This document shows positions 35,801 to 47,300 of a stretch of 64,000 bases of DNA, piece by piece. Position numbers and translations under genes: made by a program. The notes under the pieces were generated by a model. It saw only the letters and a program-made list of their open reading frames with translations, was not told the DNA's origin and did no database searches. Position 1 is the stretch's first letter. The number at the start of each line of letters is the position of its first letter. The stretch comes from Actinostola sp. cb2023 (lineage: Eukaryota > Cnidaria > Anthozoa > Actiniaria > Actinostolidae), in assembly GCA_033675265.1 (NCBI GenBank), contig JAUJYZ010001222.1:186001-250000 (forward strand), written 5' to 3'.

Positions 35801-36470
35801 GTTGTCGTTGAATATAGAGCAGATTTCGTAGTGAACGAACGGCACGGTGATGATTTGGGATTTCGAATGAATCCGTGCCGTGCCCGTGCCCGTGCCGTGC
35901 CCGTACCGTGCCGCGCCGTGCAGGTTTTTCACAGTCATACGAAATCTGCTCTACTGCGCGTGCAAAGTGAATGGTATCCCAATGAGTCACTGACAAGTTT
36001 TATTGTCTCTTCAAAACAGTGAACATGTCAGAGAACATAAAAAATGCATTTTGAAAACAATTCTTTGAGCAAGTTTTCAACATGGCTCCTGCCAACCAAC
36101 CTGTACGTCTTCTGCCATCTCCTACTAGAAATAGCTGCATGTAATAATAATTATGTACATACATGTTTGTAAAACACATGTATATAACGTGATGTAATTT
36201 GTTGACATTTATTCCTGCCTTGCATGAGTTCATATAATTGAATTTAATCTACATACACACAAACCCGTCCCTGTTTATATAACGCGTCTTCCTATTAATT
36301 AAACAAGCTACTCGAATCTACCTCATGTCTAAAGTACGTAGAACTAGAAAGACCCGAGTCTTACATGAATGTAAACACTCTATGATCGTAGTAGCGTCCA
36401 CAAGGTAGCCTCCACACAGTACACACGTGATGTGAGGGTTCAGAGTCTTCAAATTCATTGAACGAAGCAT
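26895..36470 (-). CDS. Polycomb-group RING finger protein, gene A
   Basis: Supported exons: 36365-36470, 35107-35203, 34550-34605, 33385-33441, 28581-28679, 28090-28173, 26895-27425. The RING domain opens with [19 protein letters not shown] and IIECLHS|FCRSC and closes with [20 protein letters not shown], so all zinc ligands are present. [18 protein letters not shown] and a KRRKDF linker follow, as in BMI1/PCGF proteins. The RAWUL domain runs from [18 protein letters not shown] through [19 protein letters not shown] to [13 protein letters not shown]. The C-terminal tail of about 160 residues contains an RRRRKRR basic cluster. PCGF proteins pair with RING1 in PRC1 and promote H2A ubiquitination and gene silencing in the nucleus. 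Exon 4 ends in phase 1 and the RAWUL exon begins in phase 0, so at least one small exon is missing. A 28-base candidate at 29045-29072 does not by itself restore the frame. Which PCGF subgroup it belongs to is unclear. Confidence 0.9.
27500..27925. mobile_element. Degenerate inverted-repeat element
   Basis: The left part (ggttcgcactggcgtcagaa and cggaatcg blocks) and the right part (tcactagaccaatttccgat and gccgactaacgctagtgcc) are partly inverted relative to each other. It is probably a decayed MITE in the last intron of PCGF gene A. The plus and minus open frames are not supported as genes. Confidence 0.4.
28153..28455. repeat. 124-bp tandem triplication carrying a splice acceptor
   Basis: Three copies begin atcactacgtacaatctcaa at 28153, 28277 and 28401. 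The first contains the 5' end of the PCGF gene A exon 28090-28173 together with its acceptor (minus-strand gttttaag then gttgag). The other two carry the same acceptor and about 20 exon bases upstream in the intron. Confidence 0.9.
29120..29270. repeat. Copy of the tgtgccgcgg...gggtatgg dispersed repeat
   Basis: The segment with tgctatacgagtatgtgccg, agggtatggtttttgaactc and aggtctgggacaggg is related to 46780-46930 and 47290-47410. It is a moderately repeated family with no coding content. Confidence 0.6.
29480..29580. repeat. Inverted repeat at the head of the 102-bp array
   Basis: Here ttcatatgcgggcttagcctc is followed about 50 bases later by its inverse, gaggctaagcccgcatatga. The second arm is the start of the array unit, so the array may have grown from one end of a foldback element. 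Confidence 0.6.
29555..31920. repeat. 102-bp satellite with nested 53-bp units
   Basis: The main unit is about 102 bases (gaggctaagcccgcatatga, then attatttaagagtcgtcaat, then cgcgccctacccgtagtatt and gcaaacagcatcttttatca). At intervals the 53-base sub-unit starting aatacgcgccctacccgta is itself repeated three times in a row, giving composite periods near 514 bases. It lies in the large PCGF gene A intron. Confidence 0.95.
32022..32158. mobile_element. Foldback element
   Basis: The arms gtccatgcgcccatagcgtt and its inverse (aacgcaatgggcgcatggac) flank a second inverted pair around taaagaactc. No coding sequence is present. Confidence 0.7.
32335..32668. mobile_element. Compound palindromic element
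   Basis: Repeated inverted blocks of tggtcaacgctttagctgtg, cgtccatcgagttatggagc and gagagcac...ctctcgtg form two hairpins in succession sharing the motif ccataactcgatggacgca. The minus-strand open frame of 97 codons here is an artefact of the palindrome. Confidence 0.7.
33005..33215. mobile_element. MITE with gtggtagagcgcgcgcgc arms
   Basis: The arms run from gggtttgctgtggtagagcg through tacgtattatgt and gggctccctgtg and then back in inverse order. A partial copy is at 191-252. It lies in the PCGF gene A intron. Confidence 0.75.
33808..34415. repeat. AATG/AACG and CATT microsatellites inside a direct duplication
   Basis: The block gaatatggtgaatgctgtct, ggtagaatgtacgaacgaac occurs at 33816 and again near 34373. 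Between the copies the tetranucleotide run switches from AATG/AACG-type to CATT/CGTT-type units, so the transcript could fold back on itself. Confidence 0.8.
35285..35775. repeat. GACT/GACC-rich degenerate tandem repeat
   Basis: Variable copies of gaccgaccgactgacgaact, then aactgcat, and shorter gactgactgacc runs fill the intron between PCGF gene A exons 1 and 2. Confidence 0.85.
35815..35955. mobile_element. Inverted-repeat element with GTGCC core
   Basis: The ends tagagcagatttcgtagtga and the inverse (catacgaaatctgctcta) enclose a gccgtgcccgtgcc repeat. It lies in the first PCGF gene A intron. Confidence 0.65.
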
Positions 36471-36479
36471 TGTCGGCAC

Positions 36480-38300
36480 TCCACTTCACCTATCAACCGT
36501 CAAACAGATGAAAATTAGCACTTCTAATGACATTATTCGACTATTTTGTGGTACGAATGTATAATGTCGAAACTATAGAGCGAGCAACACGGACAAACGG
36601 CAATATTGTTATTGTTATGTTTTCAAGTTGCGTTCGATCACGAAAACTTCGGGTTTTTGGTCATTCAGTTCAGCTAGGGTCCGTTCAGAAAATACCGAAA
36701 TGTTAAAATTAAACTGTGACAATTTTTATTAGCCCAAAGCTCAGATGCCGCTTTCCCCGGCGCGTTATATTAGTAGTTTCGTCAAGTCAGTTAGCTATCC
36801 CGGCATCAAGCACATATTGTTTTCAAAAACAGTTTCGCAACTTGAATCTGTTACAATTTTAATAGTCGTATTTGAGTGCGGTTTGGCGAGGTCGGAAAAA
36901 GAACCACAAATTTGGTACGAATTTTTCCAGACTAATACACGAGCTTATACGGGCCTCGTATGCCGTATACTAACATATGCGTATTCAAATATCGTATTTA
37001 CGAATTAAGGATCTAAAAACAGTGCGAAGGTTTCGGTTTTCTTTGACATTGGATGGAACGGAGAAATCTATTTCAGATCCTCTTAGAAATTCCGAATAAA
37101 AGTTGTGCAAGAAATTATAATAATATCCGGTCGTTGAATAAAACAAAAGTATATAACGAGGGAGCTCGAGAGTTTTCGCGTTGGAATAAGGCCATTTATA
37201 GTTCATGGTAAGCTAGCATGTTTTTTTTAAATTCGCAGTATTGTCGTAAAATCAGAGTTCAAGCTCATTAAAAAGAGAATAAGCTCTCATCTTTAGTTCA
37301 GCTAGTTTTATCATTACAATTTTAGCAAGCGATACGATTTTTTCAAAATAATACGTCCAAAACGTCGATTCGACTTTTAACTCTAACGAAAGCTACCGAT
37401 AGCATTATTTTCTGCTTTGCTTTGAACTGAAAATACAACAACCATTATCGGCCGGCTATATTCTAACTCGGTTAAACATCTGCGAACGAGTTCTTGTCAC
37501 GTACTGGGGAATGTATCATCTTCGATCACGAAAGCCAACGTACATGTACGAACATCTCCCGAGCACGAGTGACATAATTTGAGGCGTACACACTGCATGC
37601 GTGTAGTACCGGATTGCCGGTTGCCTGACCCTGCAATGCAAAGCCGAAAATAAACGCAAGAGCACGAATGTAAAATAGCTTCAAAACATATCAGTCATAC
37701 AGACAAGTAGGGAACAATGTCATCGAATTTAAAGCGTAATTCTGAGGGACATTGGCCCTTGGAGTATTCGGAGCTGAGTATTCGCATTGTCAATTTAACC
37801 ACGTCCAAGCGGATTTCCACTAGTCATGCCAGGGATATACAAGACTCATTCGGCTAACTTTATTGCTCAGAGAGTCAAATTGCTTGATACGATTATCTAT
37901 AGTTTGTTTGGGAAATCGAGGGAAATGTAGGTTTTCATTTCCAACGAAACATTCTCAACATTTGAATGGTTTCTTGTCAGTCATGGATGAAAAATTCATA
38001 TCAATTTCCTCGGGAACGGCTTTAATTCAGCAACTCCGCAATCTAAACAATCAAGGAACGTACATACGTCCCTGACTGAGAGATTTGTAGTGTTCAGGTG
38101 ATGTATATGTTTGTATTAAATACACAGTAACAATCCACAAGCGATGTTTCGTAACAAGATAAGTTAGCCAATACCAGACCCGACTGACATCATCATCACA
38201 ACCAAACGAAAACACTCAAGACAGCCGATATATTCACCCAAATCCAACCGACAATTAACACTCAAAATAGCTAGATTTTGATAAACTAACTACACAGTCA
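36480..38300. other. Intergenic stretch between two divergent genes
   Basis: About 1.8 kb separates the minus-strand start of PCGF gene A from the plus-strand start of the unrecognised gene. I see no exon or repeat with confidence. It may hold both promoters. Confidence 0.4.
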
Positions 38301-38305
38301 ACAAG

Positions 38306-38895
38306 ATGAATCATTCTTCTAACGTACCAGAACAAATTGAATTCAAATGGGTCAGTTTTCAAGGAGACTTTACCTTTTCCTGTGAGAAGACAAGCTCGCT
38401 GAATATGGAGTCGAGATTTATTCGGGAACACGTTGCCATTGAGCTGAAGGTCACGTGGCCTGACCTGTACCAGTCTCCCTGGGGTTTGTCACAAATACCT
38501 TGTTTATTATCTCAATGCTTGTTTTCGTTTTTCACAATCAAGCAAAGAAAGTCTAACAAACAGATACTGATAATTAAATCCCCTTGAGATAATAATTCTA
38601 TTGCAGTGCTAATAGTGGCTCTACATTGAATGTGTATGTATTCGCAACAGTAGAAAACCCATTTGAAGCCGTAGACGGCAAACGGCTTACCCAGCGAGCA
38701 GAGGTTTTTTCTACTCGGCGCGGCCAGGAAGGAGCGGAAAAACTGAAAACTCTGCTTGCAGGGTACAAACGGCTCGGTCATGTCAGTTGGTTTTCTTTCA
38801 CGGCTAGTTCTCAGAATATTGAAGCCACTAAAACCACAAGCTATTTACTTGAATACCGAGTTACCGCTCAGTCCGGTTCAAAAGCAGCCGTTTGA
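38306..38895 (+). CDS. Unrecognised two-exon gene
   Basis: Exon 1 starts at ATG 38306 (MNHSSNVPEQIEFKWVSFQG) and stays open through WPDLYQ near 38473. Exon 2 starts after ttgcag at 38607 and reads ANSGSTLNVYVFATVENPFE, continuing to a TGA at 38893-38895. Exon 2 needs a phase-2 donor, and three GT sites fit (38467, 38473, 38488), none of them strong. The predicted protein is about 150 residues, with no signal peptide and no obvious transmembrane segment. Alternating hydrophobic stretches (FTFSC, VAIELKVTW, LNVYVFATV, SYLLEYRV) suggest a beta-rich fold. I do not recognise a family. AATAAA occurs at 38917-38922, immediately before an AATG microsatellite. Composition and splice context favour a real gene over chance. 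Confidence 0.55.
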
Positions 38896-38919
38896 AGCTC
38901 ATGCATTCCGGCTCCCAAT

Positions 38920-39153
38920 AAATGAATGAATGAATGAATGAATGAATGAATGAATGAATGAATGAATGAATGAATGAATGAATGAATGAATGAATGAATG
39001 AATGAATGAATGAATGAATGAATGAATGAATGAATGAATGAATGAATGAATGAATGAATGAATGAATGAATGAATGAATGAATGAATGAATGAATGAATG
39101 AATGAATGAATGAATGAATGAATGAATGGATGAATGAATGAATGAATGAATGA
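38920..39153. repeat. (AATG)n microsatellite
   Basis: Almost uninterrupted 4-base repeats begin at the presumed poly(A) signal of the 38.3-kb gene. Confidence 0.97.
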
Positions 39154-39597
39154 ATACCTTACAAAACCACTAACTGGGGACACTAGTATAAACTGATCTA
39201 ATGAAAACTATACGTATACAGTGATGCCTGAGCAAGAGACAGTGAAAAACTATCAGTGCCGGTTTTGTTTTCATTTCTATAAACATTATAAAAACGTCAA
39301 ATGCCGGTCACACACATGCAGCAGTTCAGCGGCTAGTTTGTCAGTAAACTGACTTTAACAGTACCGTCGCGTCCTCCTTGAAGCTAGTCAAGTTAACCGT
39401 ATTTAATTAAACTTGTTTTCTTCTTCTCGCTTCTATTTGAGGGCATCTCATTTATCTAATTTTACAAGAATCAAACTACCTGGAATTTATACTGTGCAAC
39501 ATAAAGGGCACTGGCCAACAGTTTTGTGCCAAATTTTGTGTGGCGTTTGTAGATAATTTTCTAAACCTGTTTCACCCGAGTTAAACCACTTTAAAAC

Positions 39598-40612
39598 GGG
39601 TCGCGATAAAAGGCTGAAACTGAAACGGCGGAAAGCGGAAACGGAAACGGCTGAAAGAGCGGAAAGTGCGGAAAGTGCGGAAAGTGGAAAAAAGCTGAAA
39701 CGGCGGAAAGTGGAAAAAAGCTGAAACGGCGGAAACGGCGGAAAAGTGGTAAAAAGCTGAAACGGCGGAAAAGTGGTAAAAAGCTGAAACCTTTCTATAA
39801 TTAACTTTCCAGTGGTGTCACAGACCTCCGCTCTTCGATACTCAGATGCTGAATTTAATTTCCTTGAAATTTTGCATGTATATGAATTAAACATTTGATT
39901 TTGCAGACTTTGAGCAGAAAATAACGATTAATAACGAATATAAACGAATAGGGCCGAATAGTCGCGAATACTACCGTATAGTTCCGAAAATTCCAGGAAA
40001 ATTCTCAAATTACAACGACACTCGTGCCAGCTCGTGTCAGTTGTCTTTTGTAATTTGGATAGACGACGAGCAAAGTACCTGTAGTTCAAGCAGTGATAAT
40101 GAGTATTCACCATTCTCGAGGTAAGTACGTGCTAACATGCATCCAGTGTTATTCCATGATATCAAGCGTGTAGATAAGATAGCTTAGCATGAATATAAAC
40201 TGTATCCACTCGTCGTATTTTGATGACGTTCCCCAATTGCAGCTCGGTGACTCAATTGGAAATAACATGACTTACTAGAGAAGGCAGTCCCTACTATCGA
40301 CCATGAAAAGATAGCCAAAGTAGTAGGACATCACACGTTCGAGCAGTTTAATTTATTAATTTACAAACATATACAAACTTTAAGGAAATTAAATGAAGAG
40401 GTATGTGATTATGGAAAGGTTTCAGCTTTTTACCACTTTTCCGCCATTTCAGCTTTTTACCACTTTTCCGCCGTTTCCGCCGTTTCAGCTTTTTTCCACT
40501 TTCCGCCGTTTCAGCTTTTTACCACTTTCCGCACTTTCCGCACTTTCCGCTCTTTCAGCCGTTTCCGTTTCCGCTTTCCGCCGTTTCAGTTTCAGCCTTT
40601 TATCGCGACCCC
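39598..40612. mobile_element. 1.0-kb foldback transposon with long terminal inverted repeats and 8-bp target duplication
   Basis: The ends read gggtcgcgataaaaggctga and, inverted, ggggtcgcgataaaagg. Each arm is about 200 bases made of ggcggaaa-type sub-repeats. TTTAAAAC flanks the element on both sides (39590-39597 and 40613-40620), the expected 8-bp duplication of hAT-like elements. The 600-base centre has no transposase frame, so it is non-autonomous. Confidence 0.85.
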
Positions 40613-40773
40613 TTTAAAACATGTTGGTATAAAGCCTTGGTGTGAACGGCCGGGGAAAGAGCTTAGCGGTAATATAAGCCAACGAAAGCAGATAGTGAGC
40701 TATGGTTATAGGTGCAAGCTTGCGGCACTGATCATAGAAATTTAAACATATCCAGAATGAAACGTTTTTCGAC

Positions 40774-40790
40774 TTTATTTCGAGTTTATT
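40774..40790 (-). promoter_or_regulatory. Possible poly(A) signals of PCGF gene B
   Basis: Two minus-strand AATAAA hexamers lie about 520 bases beyond the stop codon at 41308. No nearer hexamer was noticed. Confidence 0.25.
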
Positions 40791-41307
40791 TGTAAAATTG
40801 TTGATAATTTATAAATAATTTCAATCTAAATTGAAAAGCTTTTAATATACAAGTAAAAATGAATAAATATATGTCTTCGCATTTATAATGAAGAATCGTC
40901 TTTGTACAAATTACAACTGGTAAATAATTGACTTCAAATTATACAAAATCTTTGGATAATTAGTACTGGAAAGTGTGTTCAAAACAATTCGCATTGCTCG
41001 ACTTTCAATGATTGCGCCAAACATTTCAATTTTTTTCAAATTTAAAACCATTTGCTCGCCCAAATGGCAGCAAGTACGTGAATAAAATATACAGTGAATT
41101 GTAATAGTTATGATTAACCTTGTAATCAGTTATTTTATCGATATCTTTAGGATATTTAACGATTTCTCCCGTGATATACTGAGATACGAACTTTTTCAAA
41201 AATACATGTTTTTATGAATGGATGTCTTCTACAGCCCGTAATACGAAAAATGTTCCACCTTCTCTTTTTCCTTTCAGATTGGTTCCACAATTGTATATTT
41301 TTCAGTT

Positions 41308-44300
41308 TCAGACAACTGGAACTTGTGAAGGACAACTACGCAGTATTACAGATGGTAACGGGTCTTGCTGGCCATCGTTTGGGGACGTCAGTGGACAAGG
41401 CATATCTAGCCCGTAATCTTTAGTCATAGTTGAAAAGTTGTCTGCCTTATTCTTGTACGTAATACCAAGGCACGGTTTCTTATTATTATTTTGTACGTCT
41501 TCTTGTCTTGATGGATTCAAGCGGGAATCAACGTCGTTACGAACTCGTACTCGCTTCAGTTCCTTGCGGCTTGATTGCTGTTTGGTCTGTTGCTGTTGTT
41601 GTTGTTTGTTTCTTTGATGTGGTTGTTGTGGTTGTGATTGCCGGTGTTGTTTGGGTTGCTTCAGTACTTGTAGTTTTTGTTGTTCCAAAGTTGGTTTGTC
41701 ATCCTTACTGATGAATACGTATCGAAGATCGATGTACGACTGGAAATAAAAGTCAGAGCTGGTCGATAACTTAATCTAATGTTTGGTTTTTGGGAGGTTT
41801 GAGGTTAAGTGGAAGCCAGACTACACTCATTCGTTTGCCGTTTGCTAGCTTGAATATTTGTTTATAAATATAAATAAATTCTGATAAATTCTTGAGCTAA
41901 TTGTGCTTAGCGTTCCGGGGCGTCGTAACTCAACCAAGTTAGTTCAAAGTCGTTCATTTGTTTGTTTATTCTCTGTATTCGTTCATTTTTGTTTGCCCCT
42001 CTACTAGAGCAGGCTAGGACTTTACAAGATTGTGGAGGGTTTCTATCGAAACATGCTTTACTTGTTTCTTTGTTTTCTCTTTGTTGTAGTCCAGTGTTTT
42101 CAATCAGTTGTTTCTTTCTTCGCCGCTCGTTATTTCACTCTCTGGCATTTTAATTAGTAGAGGTAATCATACGGTTGCGAGTTCAATTTGGAAATAATTA
42201 GCACGAGTGTGTTTTTCAAAGAGTATCAAAATTGCACGAGCCCGTACCAAATTGAACTCGAAACCGTATGATTACCTCTACTAATATTCATGGTAAAAAA
42301 AGTAATTTGCACTGCAGTGCAAATTAAAGGTATACAATTTGCACTGCAGTGCAAATTACTTTCAACTGCACTGCTCTTAGCCAATCAGAATCGAGCATTG
42401 TTTTCATTAATATTATTAATCAATTTATTCTTCACTGTTCTTGGAACAGTATTTAGGTGCCCCTCTACTAGAGCAGGTTAGGACTTTACAAGATTGTGGA
42501 GGGTTCTAGCGAAACATGCTTTCCTAATCTCAGCTTTATCATTACAGTATTTAGGTGCCTCTCTACTAGAGCAGGTTAGGAATTTACAAGATTGTGGAGG
42601 GTTCTAGCGAAACATGCTTTCCTAATCTCAGCTTTATCATTACAGTATTTAGGTGCCCCTCTACTAGAGCAGGCTAGGACTTTACAAGATTGTGGAGGTT
42701 CTAGCGAAACATGCTTTCCTAATCTCAGCTTTATCATTACAGTAGTAGGTAGGTGCCCCTCTACTAGAGCAGGCTAGGACTTTACAAGATTGTGGAGGGT
42801 TCTAGCGAAACATGCTTTCCTAATCTCAGCTTTATCATTACAGTAGTAGGTGCCCCTCTACTAGAGCAGGCTAGGACTTTACAAGATTGTGGAGGTTCTA
42901 GCGAAACATGCTTTCCTAATCTCAGCTTTGTTTGTCGTTGTTTGTTTTTGACAGCGTTTCACTATCCTACCTTAGTATGCAGTCCATAGATCCTAGAGAT
43001 CTCATTTATCGTCAATTCATCTGTCAATATTTCATCACAGCGTATGATTTCAGCCTGCGAAGTCAAAATACGTCGAGTCAACAATGGGCTTTGTCCTTCC
43101 CGGCCAAATCTCTGCACAGGAATCCCAATCCGAACAATTAATTTCAATACTTACTTCGTGTGAAAGAGGAATACCAAATTTGGTAAGCACGAACTTTTTG
43201 AGCACATTCACCGTTACTTGTGAAGAACAACGTAGATAACGAACTGGGAAGACCTGACGAGAAACATTAAACACTGAGTATCAATCTCCTCGATCAAAGA
43301 GGTTTAGACAGGAAGACAGGAAGGAAGGAAGGAAGGAGAGAAGCCAAGGAGGGAGGTTTAGACAAACCCATCCATCCAATTAGAGTCGTTTTCATATGAG
43401 TGGGAAACCTACGTTACGGAGTTACGGTTACGGTACGGAATCGAAGACATTCTATTCAACCAATCACAGCGCGCAAAATCAGTGCTCAACCAATCAGAAT
43501 GCTTACACACGGCACGGTCACCGCGCGGCACGAACCGTACTGTAACTACTTCCCACTCATACGAAAACGACTCTAATGTTCGTGAGGAACTGTAAGTGAA
43601 TAAGCCATACAGCAACAAGCTTATATACTTACAGATTTCTTTTTCCAGTTTCGCCTAGAAAAGTAGAATGTAGACGTTACAAAGCGAAGCAAACAGATCG
43701 AACATACAAACTGCGCAACGGACATTGTATCAACATTTAACTGAACCCTGGTTAGTTTCACTAGCGACTCCAGCATAAACGCAACTGAGCATAAGAAGAG
43801 GCCTTATTTCACTGTGAAAACGGACCTGACGCGGCATAAACTCATAGCCAAGCATAAGAAGCCTTATTCACTGTGAAAACAGGACTGACGCAAGCATAAA
43901 CGCATAGCCGAGCATAAGAGGCCTTATTATTCCACTAGTGCATCATTTTACCATATAAGGGCAAGAGAACACGCAAAATATGCCTGCGTATTACACAGTA
44001 GCTCGCGTGCGCACGAAAAACATTGCAAAAATGGCTCAAAACTTCAGGAAACAAAGAAACAAAATCAATTATGGAATAATAAACCCCTTATTTGATGGTT
44101 TGACAGATAATACTTGCGGACATTTTATTCATTGCTCGTATTTTTCCTCGCCCGGACGCAACTCGTGAAATATCCGCGCGTATTATCTGTCAAACCATCA
44201 AATAAGCTGTATTTATCATTCAACTCATTTCTATCCGCAGTTTTGATTGGCTGAAAGACCTGCAAATACTGCGTATTCTCGTACCCAGAACGACCGACCG

Positions 44301-47300
44301 AGGAGCTCTGGGTACGAGAATGATAACTGCGTACAAATAACGGTCTGAGCATGCGCATTATTGATCATTCACAATGTAAACATGGCAGCTCGTTTTCCTG
44401 AGCATCATTTTTTTCGTGCTTGCACTTATACGTCCAGTAAACCAAATAATTACATCAGAATGAACCAGCATGTATATACACCTATTCCAAAAATCGTTGT
44501 CCGGGCCGAAAGCAACAAGCAAGAAGCTGACGACCGCAAAGGGCAATGGGAAGTTTCTCCTTATTCATTTATTCATCCGTAGACATTTTGACAACATGCA
44601 TTTTCAAATGGCCGAATAGTTCCAAATGATTGCTATTCAATGCTCGTAGGGATAACTTCTCAAGTACCACGGATAAATTAATTAATTAATTAGATTCCCA
44701 AAGTCCTTTGCGGTCTTCAGCTTCTTGCTTGTTGCTTTCAGCTGGCGGACAACGGTATTTGGAATAGGTGTATCTTACACCATAATGAATAATGAACCAG
44801 CATGCAGTTTCATCTTATTTACTTTCTTACTCGTAATATTCTAGCGTGATGTTTACTGGATTCTCTGTCAAGTATATGCCGTCGTTCTTTGTCTCTCTTC
44901 CGATAACAGTTTCCCCTTTGCGTCCTGTAAATCGTAAGATTTGTACGTGTCGTAACTAACTGCCTGGTCTAGTGTTATTGTAAATAGATGGTTTTTTGAG
45001 ATATGCTTTCTTGAATTGAACATTACTTTGTTTCAATCGGGCTCTGTTGTCCCGGTTGAAGTCTTGGCGCCTTTGGAGCTCATCTGAAAAAGGCAGGATT
45101 CAGTTGCAATAGATAGGAGCATTTTAAAATGACGAATGGAGGAACTGAGGAAAGAAGGAAGGAAGGAAGGAGGGAAGGAAGGAAGGAAGGAAGGAAGGAA
45201 GGAAGGAAGGAAGGAAGGAGGAAGGAAGGAAGGAAGGAAGGAAGGAAGGAAGGAAGGAAGGAAGGAAGGAGGGAAGGAAGGAAGGAAGGAAGGAAGGAAG
45301 GAAGGAAGGAAGGAAGGAAGGAAGGAAGGAAGGAAGGAAGGAAGGAAGGAAGGAAGGAAGGAAGGAAGGAAGGAAGGAAGAAGGAAGGAAGGAAGGAAGG
45401 AAGGAAGGAAGGAAGGAAGGAAGGAAGGAAGGAAGGAAGGAAGGAAGGAAGGAAGGAAGGAAGGAAGGAAGGAAGGAAGGAAGGAAGGAAGCCAAGGAGG
45501 GAGGGAAATAAACATTAATACAGACACTAACGGGGCATGAAAGTAACTGTATTATTATAAGGAGTTTCATATATAACAGCAACCACAGTACACGATCCTA
45601 GTAACGGGGTGTCCGTATTAACGGGGTGGCCATAATAACTGGGTATTAACAGGGTATCCGTAAGGTGGGGTGTCCGTATTAACGGGGTGGCCATAATAAC
45701 TGGGTATTAACAGGGTATCCGTAAGGTGGGGTGTCCGTATTAACGGGGTGGCCATAATAACTGGGTATTAACAGGGTATCCGTAAGGTGGGGTGTCCGTA
45801 TTAACGGGGTGGCCATAATAACTGGGTATTAACAGGGTATCCGTAAGGTGGGGTGTCCGTATTAACGGGGTGGCCATAATAACTGGGTATTAACAGGGTA
45901 TCCGTAAGGTGGGGTGTCCGTATTAACGGGGTGGCCATAATAACTGGGTATTAACAGGGTATCCGTAAGGTGGGGTGTCCGTATTAACGGGGTGGCCATA
46001 ATAACTGGGTATTAACAGGGTATCCGTAAGGTGGGGTGTCCGTATTAACGGGGTGGCCATAATAACTGGGTATTAACAGGGTATCCGTAAGGTGGGGTGT
46101 CCGTATTAACGGGGTGGCCATAATAACGGGGTATTAACAGGGTATCCGTAAGGTGGGGTGTCCGTATTAACGGGGTGGCCATAATAACGGGGTATTAACA
46201 GGGTGTTCGTAAGGTGGGGTGTCCGTATTAACGGGGTGGCCATAATAACGGGGTATTAACAGGGAGTTCGTAAGGTGGGGTGTCCGTATTAACGGGGTGG
46301 CCATAATAACGGGGTATTAACAGGGTGTTCGTAAGGTGGGGTGTCCGTATTAACGGGGTGGCAGTAACTGGGTATTAACAGGGTGTCCGTAAGGTGGGGT
46401 GTCCGTATTAACGGGGTGGCAGTAACTGGGTATCGACAGGGTGTCCGTAAAGTGGTGTGTCCGTATTGACGGAGTGCCGGCTGTCAGGACCACTCACTAA
46501 CAGGGATTTTTAGTAATACACTGTACACAATTACCTTGATAAAAGCCTGGTACTAGTTTGTAAACTACATCTTGTAGAACATGGTCAGGTCTGAAAGAGA
46601 TCGTGAACGTAACGCGTCATAACGCCATCTTACACGCTACAACTGGCAAGACTGGCCACACAACCGTGCAAAACTTTTCGCTCCAATTTTTCGTTGCATT
46701 GCGAGTTGAGAAGAGGGATGTCACACGAGGTCACCGCATGGCACGAACCGTTCCGTAACTCCGGGGTGGGGGGGGGGGGAGGATACTCCCCTATATATGC
46801 TATACGGGTATGTGCCGCGGGATAGGGTATGGTTTTGAACTCCTTAGGTCTGGGATAGGTTATCGTTTTTGCACTTTTAGTCTGGCCGGAAAGGGTGCCC
46901 GTTTTGGTCTGGGATAGGGTATGGTGTTCACACTAATAACGTAAAGCCGCGGCTACACGAGCGATTTTTTGCTTGCACAGGCGACGCGATTTTTTAAGAA
47001 ATCGAAAATTGCTAGTTCAATTCTGATTTTAATGAGTTATAAAAACCGGAAATCAGAAATTGAAATGATAATTTTTGAATATCTGGCATCAACAAAAATG
47101 TTTCAAAAAAATCGCGTCGCCTGTGCAAGCAAAAAAATCGCCCGTGTAGCCGCGGCTTAACGCGCCCAACTACACCAACGTTAATTATCACAGTCTGTTA
47201 CAACTTGCAGTTCACCAAATAAAACAGCCGCAGAAAAACCGTTTCAGTTATACTGACGCGCGCGGACTGTTTAATTACGTTTTTAGGTTACAGTAGGTCT

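Noticed and set aside
39487..40617. Phe/Pro-rich frames of 135 and 74 codons on opposite strands
   Set aside because: They are the two repetitive arms of the foldback transposon.
45033..45582. Lys/Glu/Gly and Phe/Leu/Pro/Ser frames
   Set aside because: They are the GAAG microsatellite inside a PCGF gene B intron.
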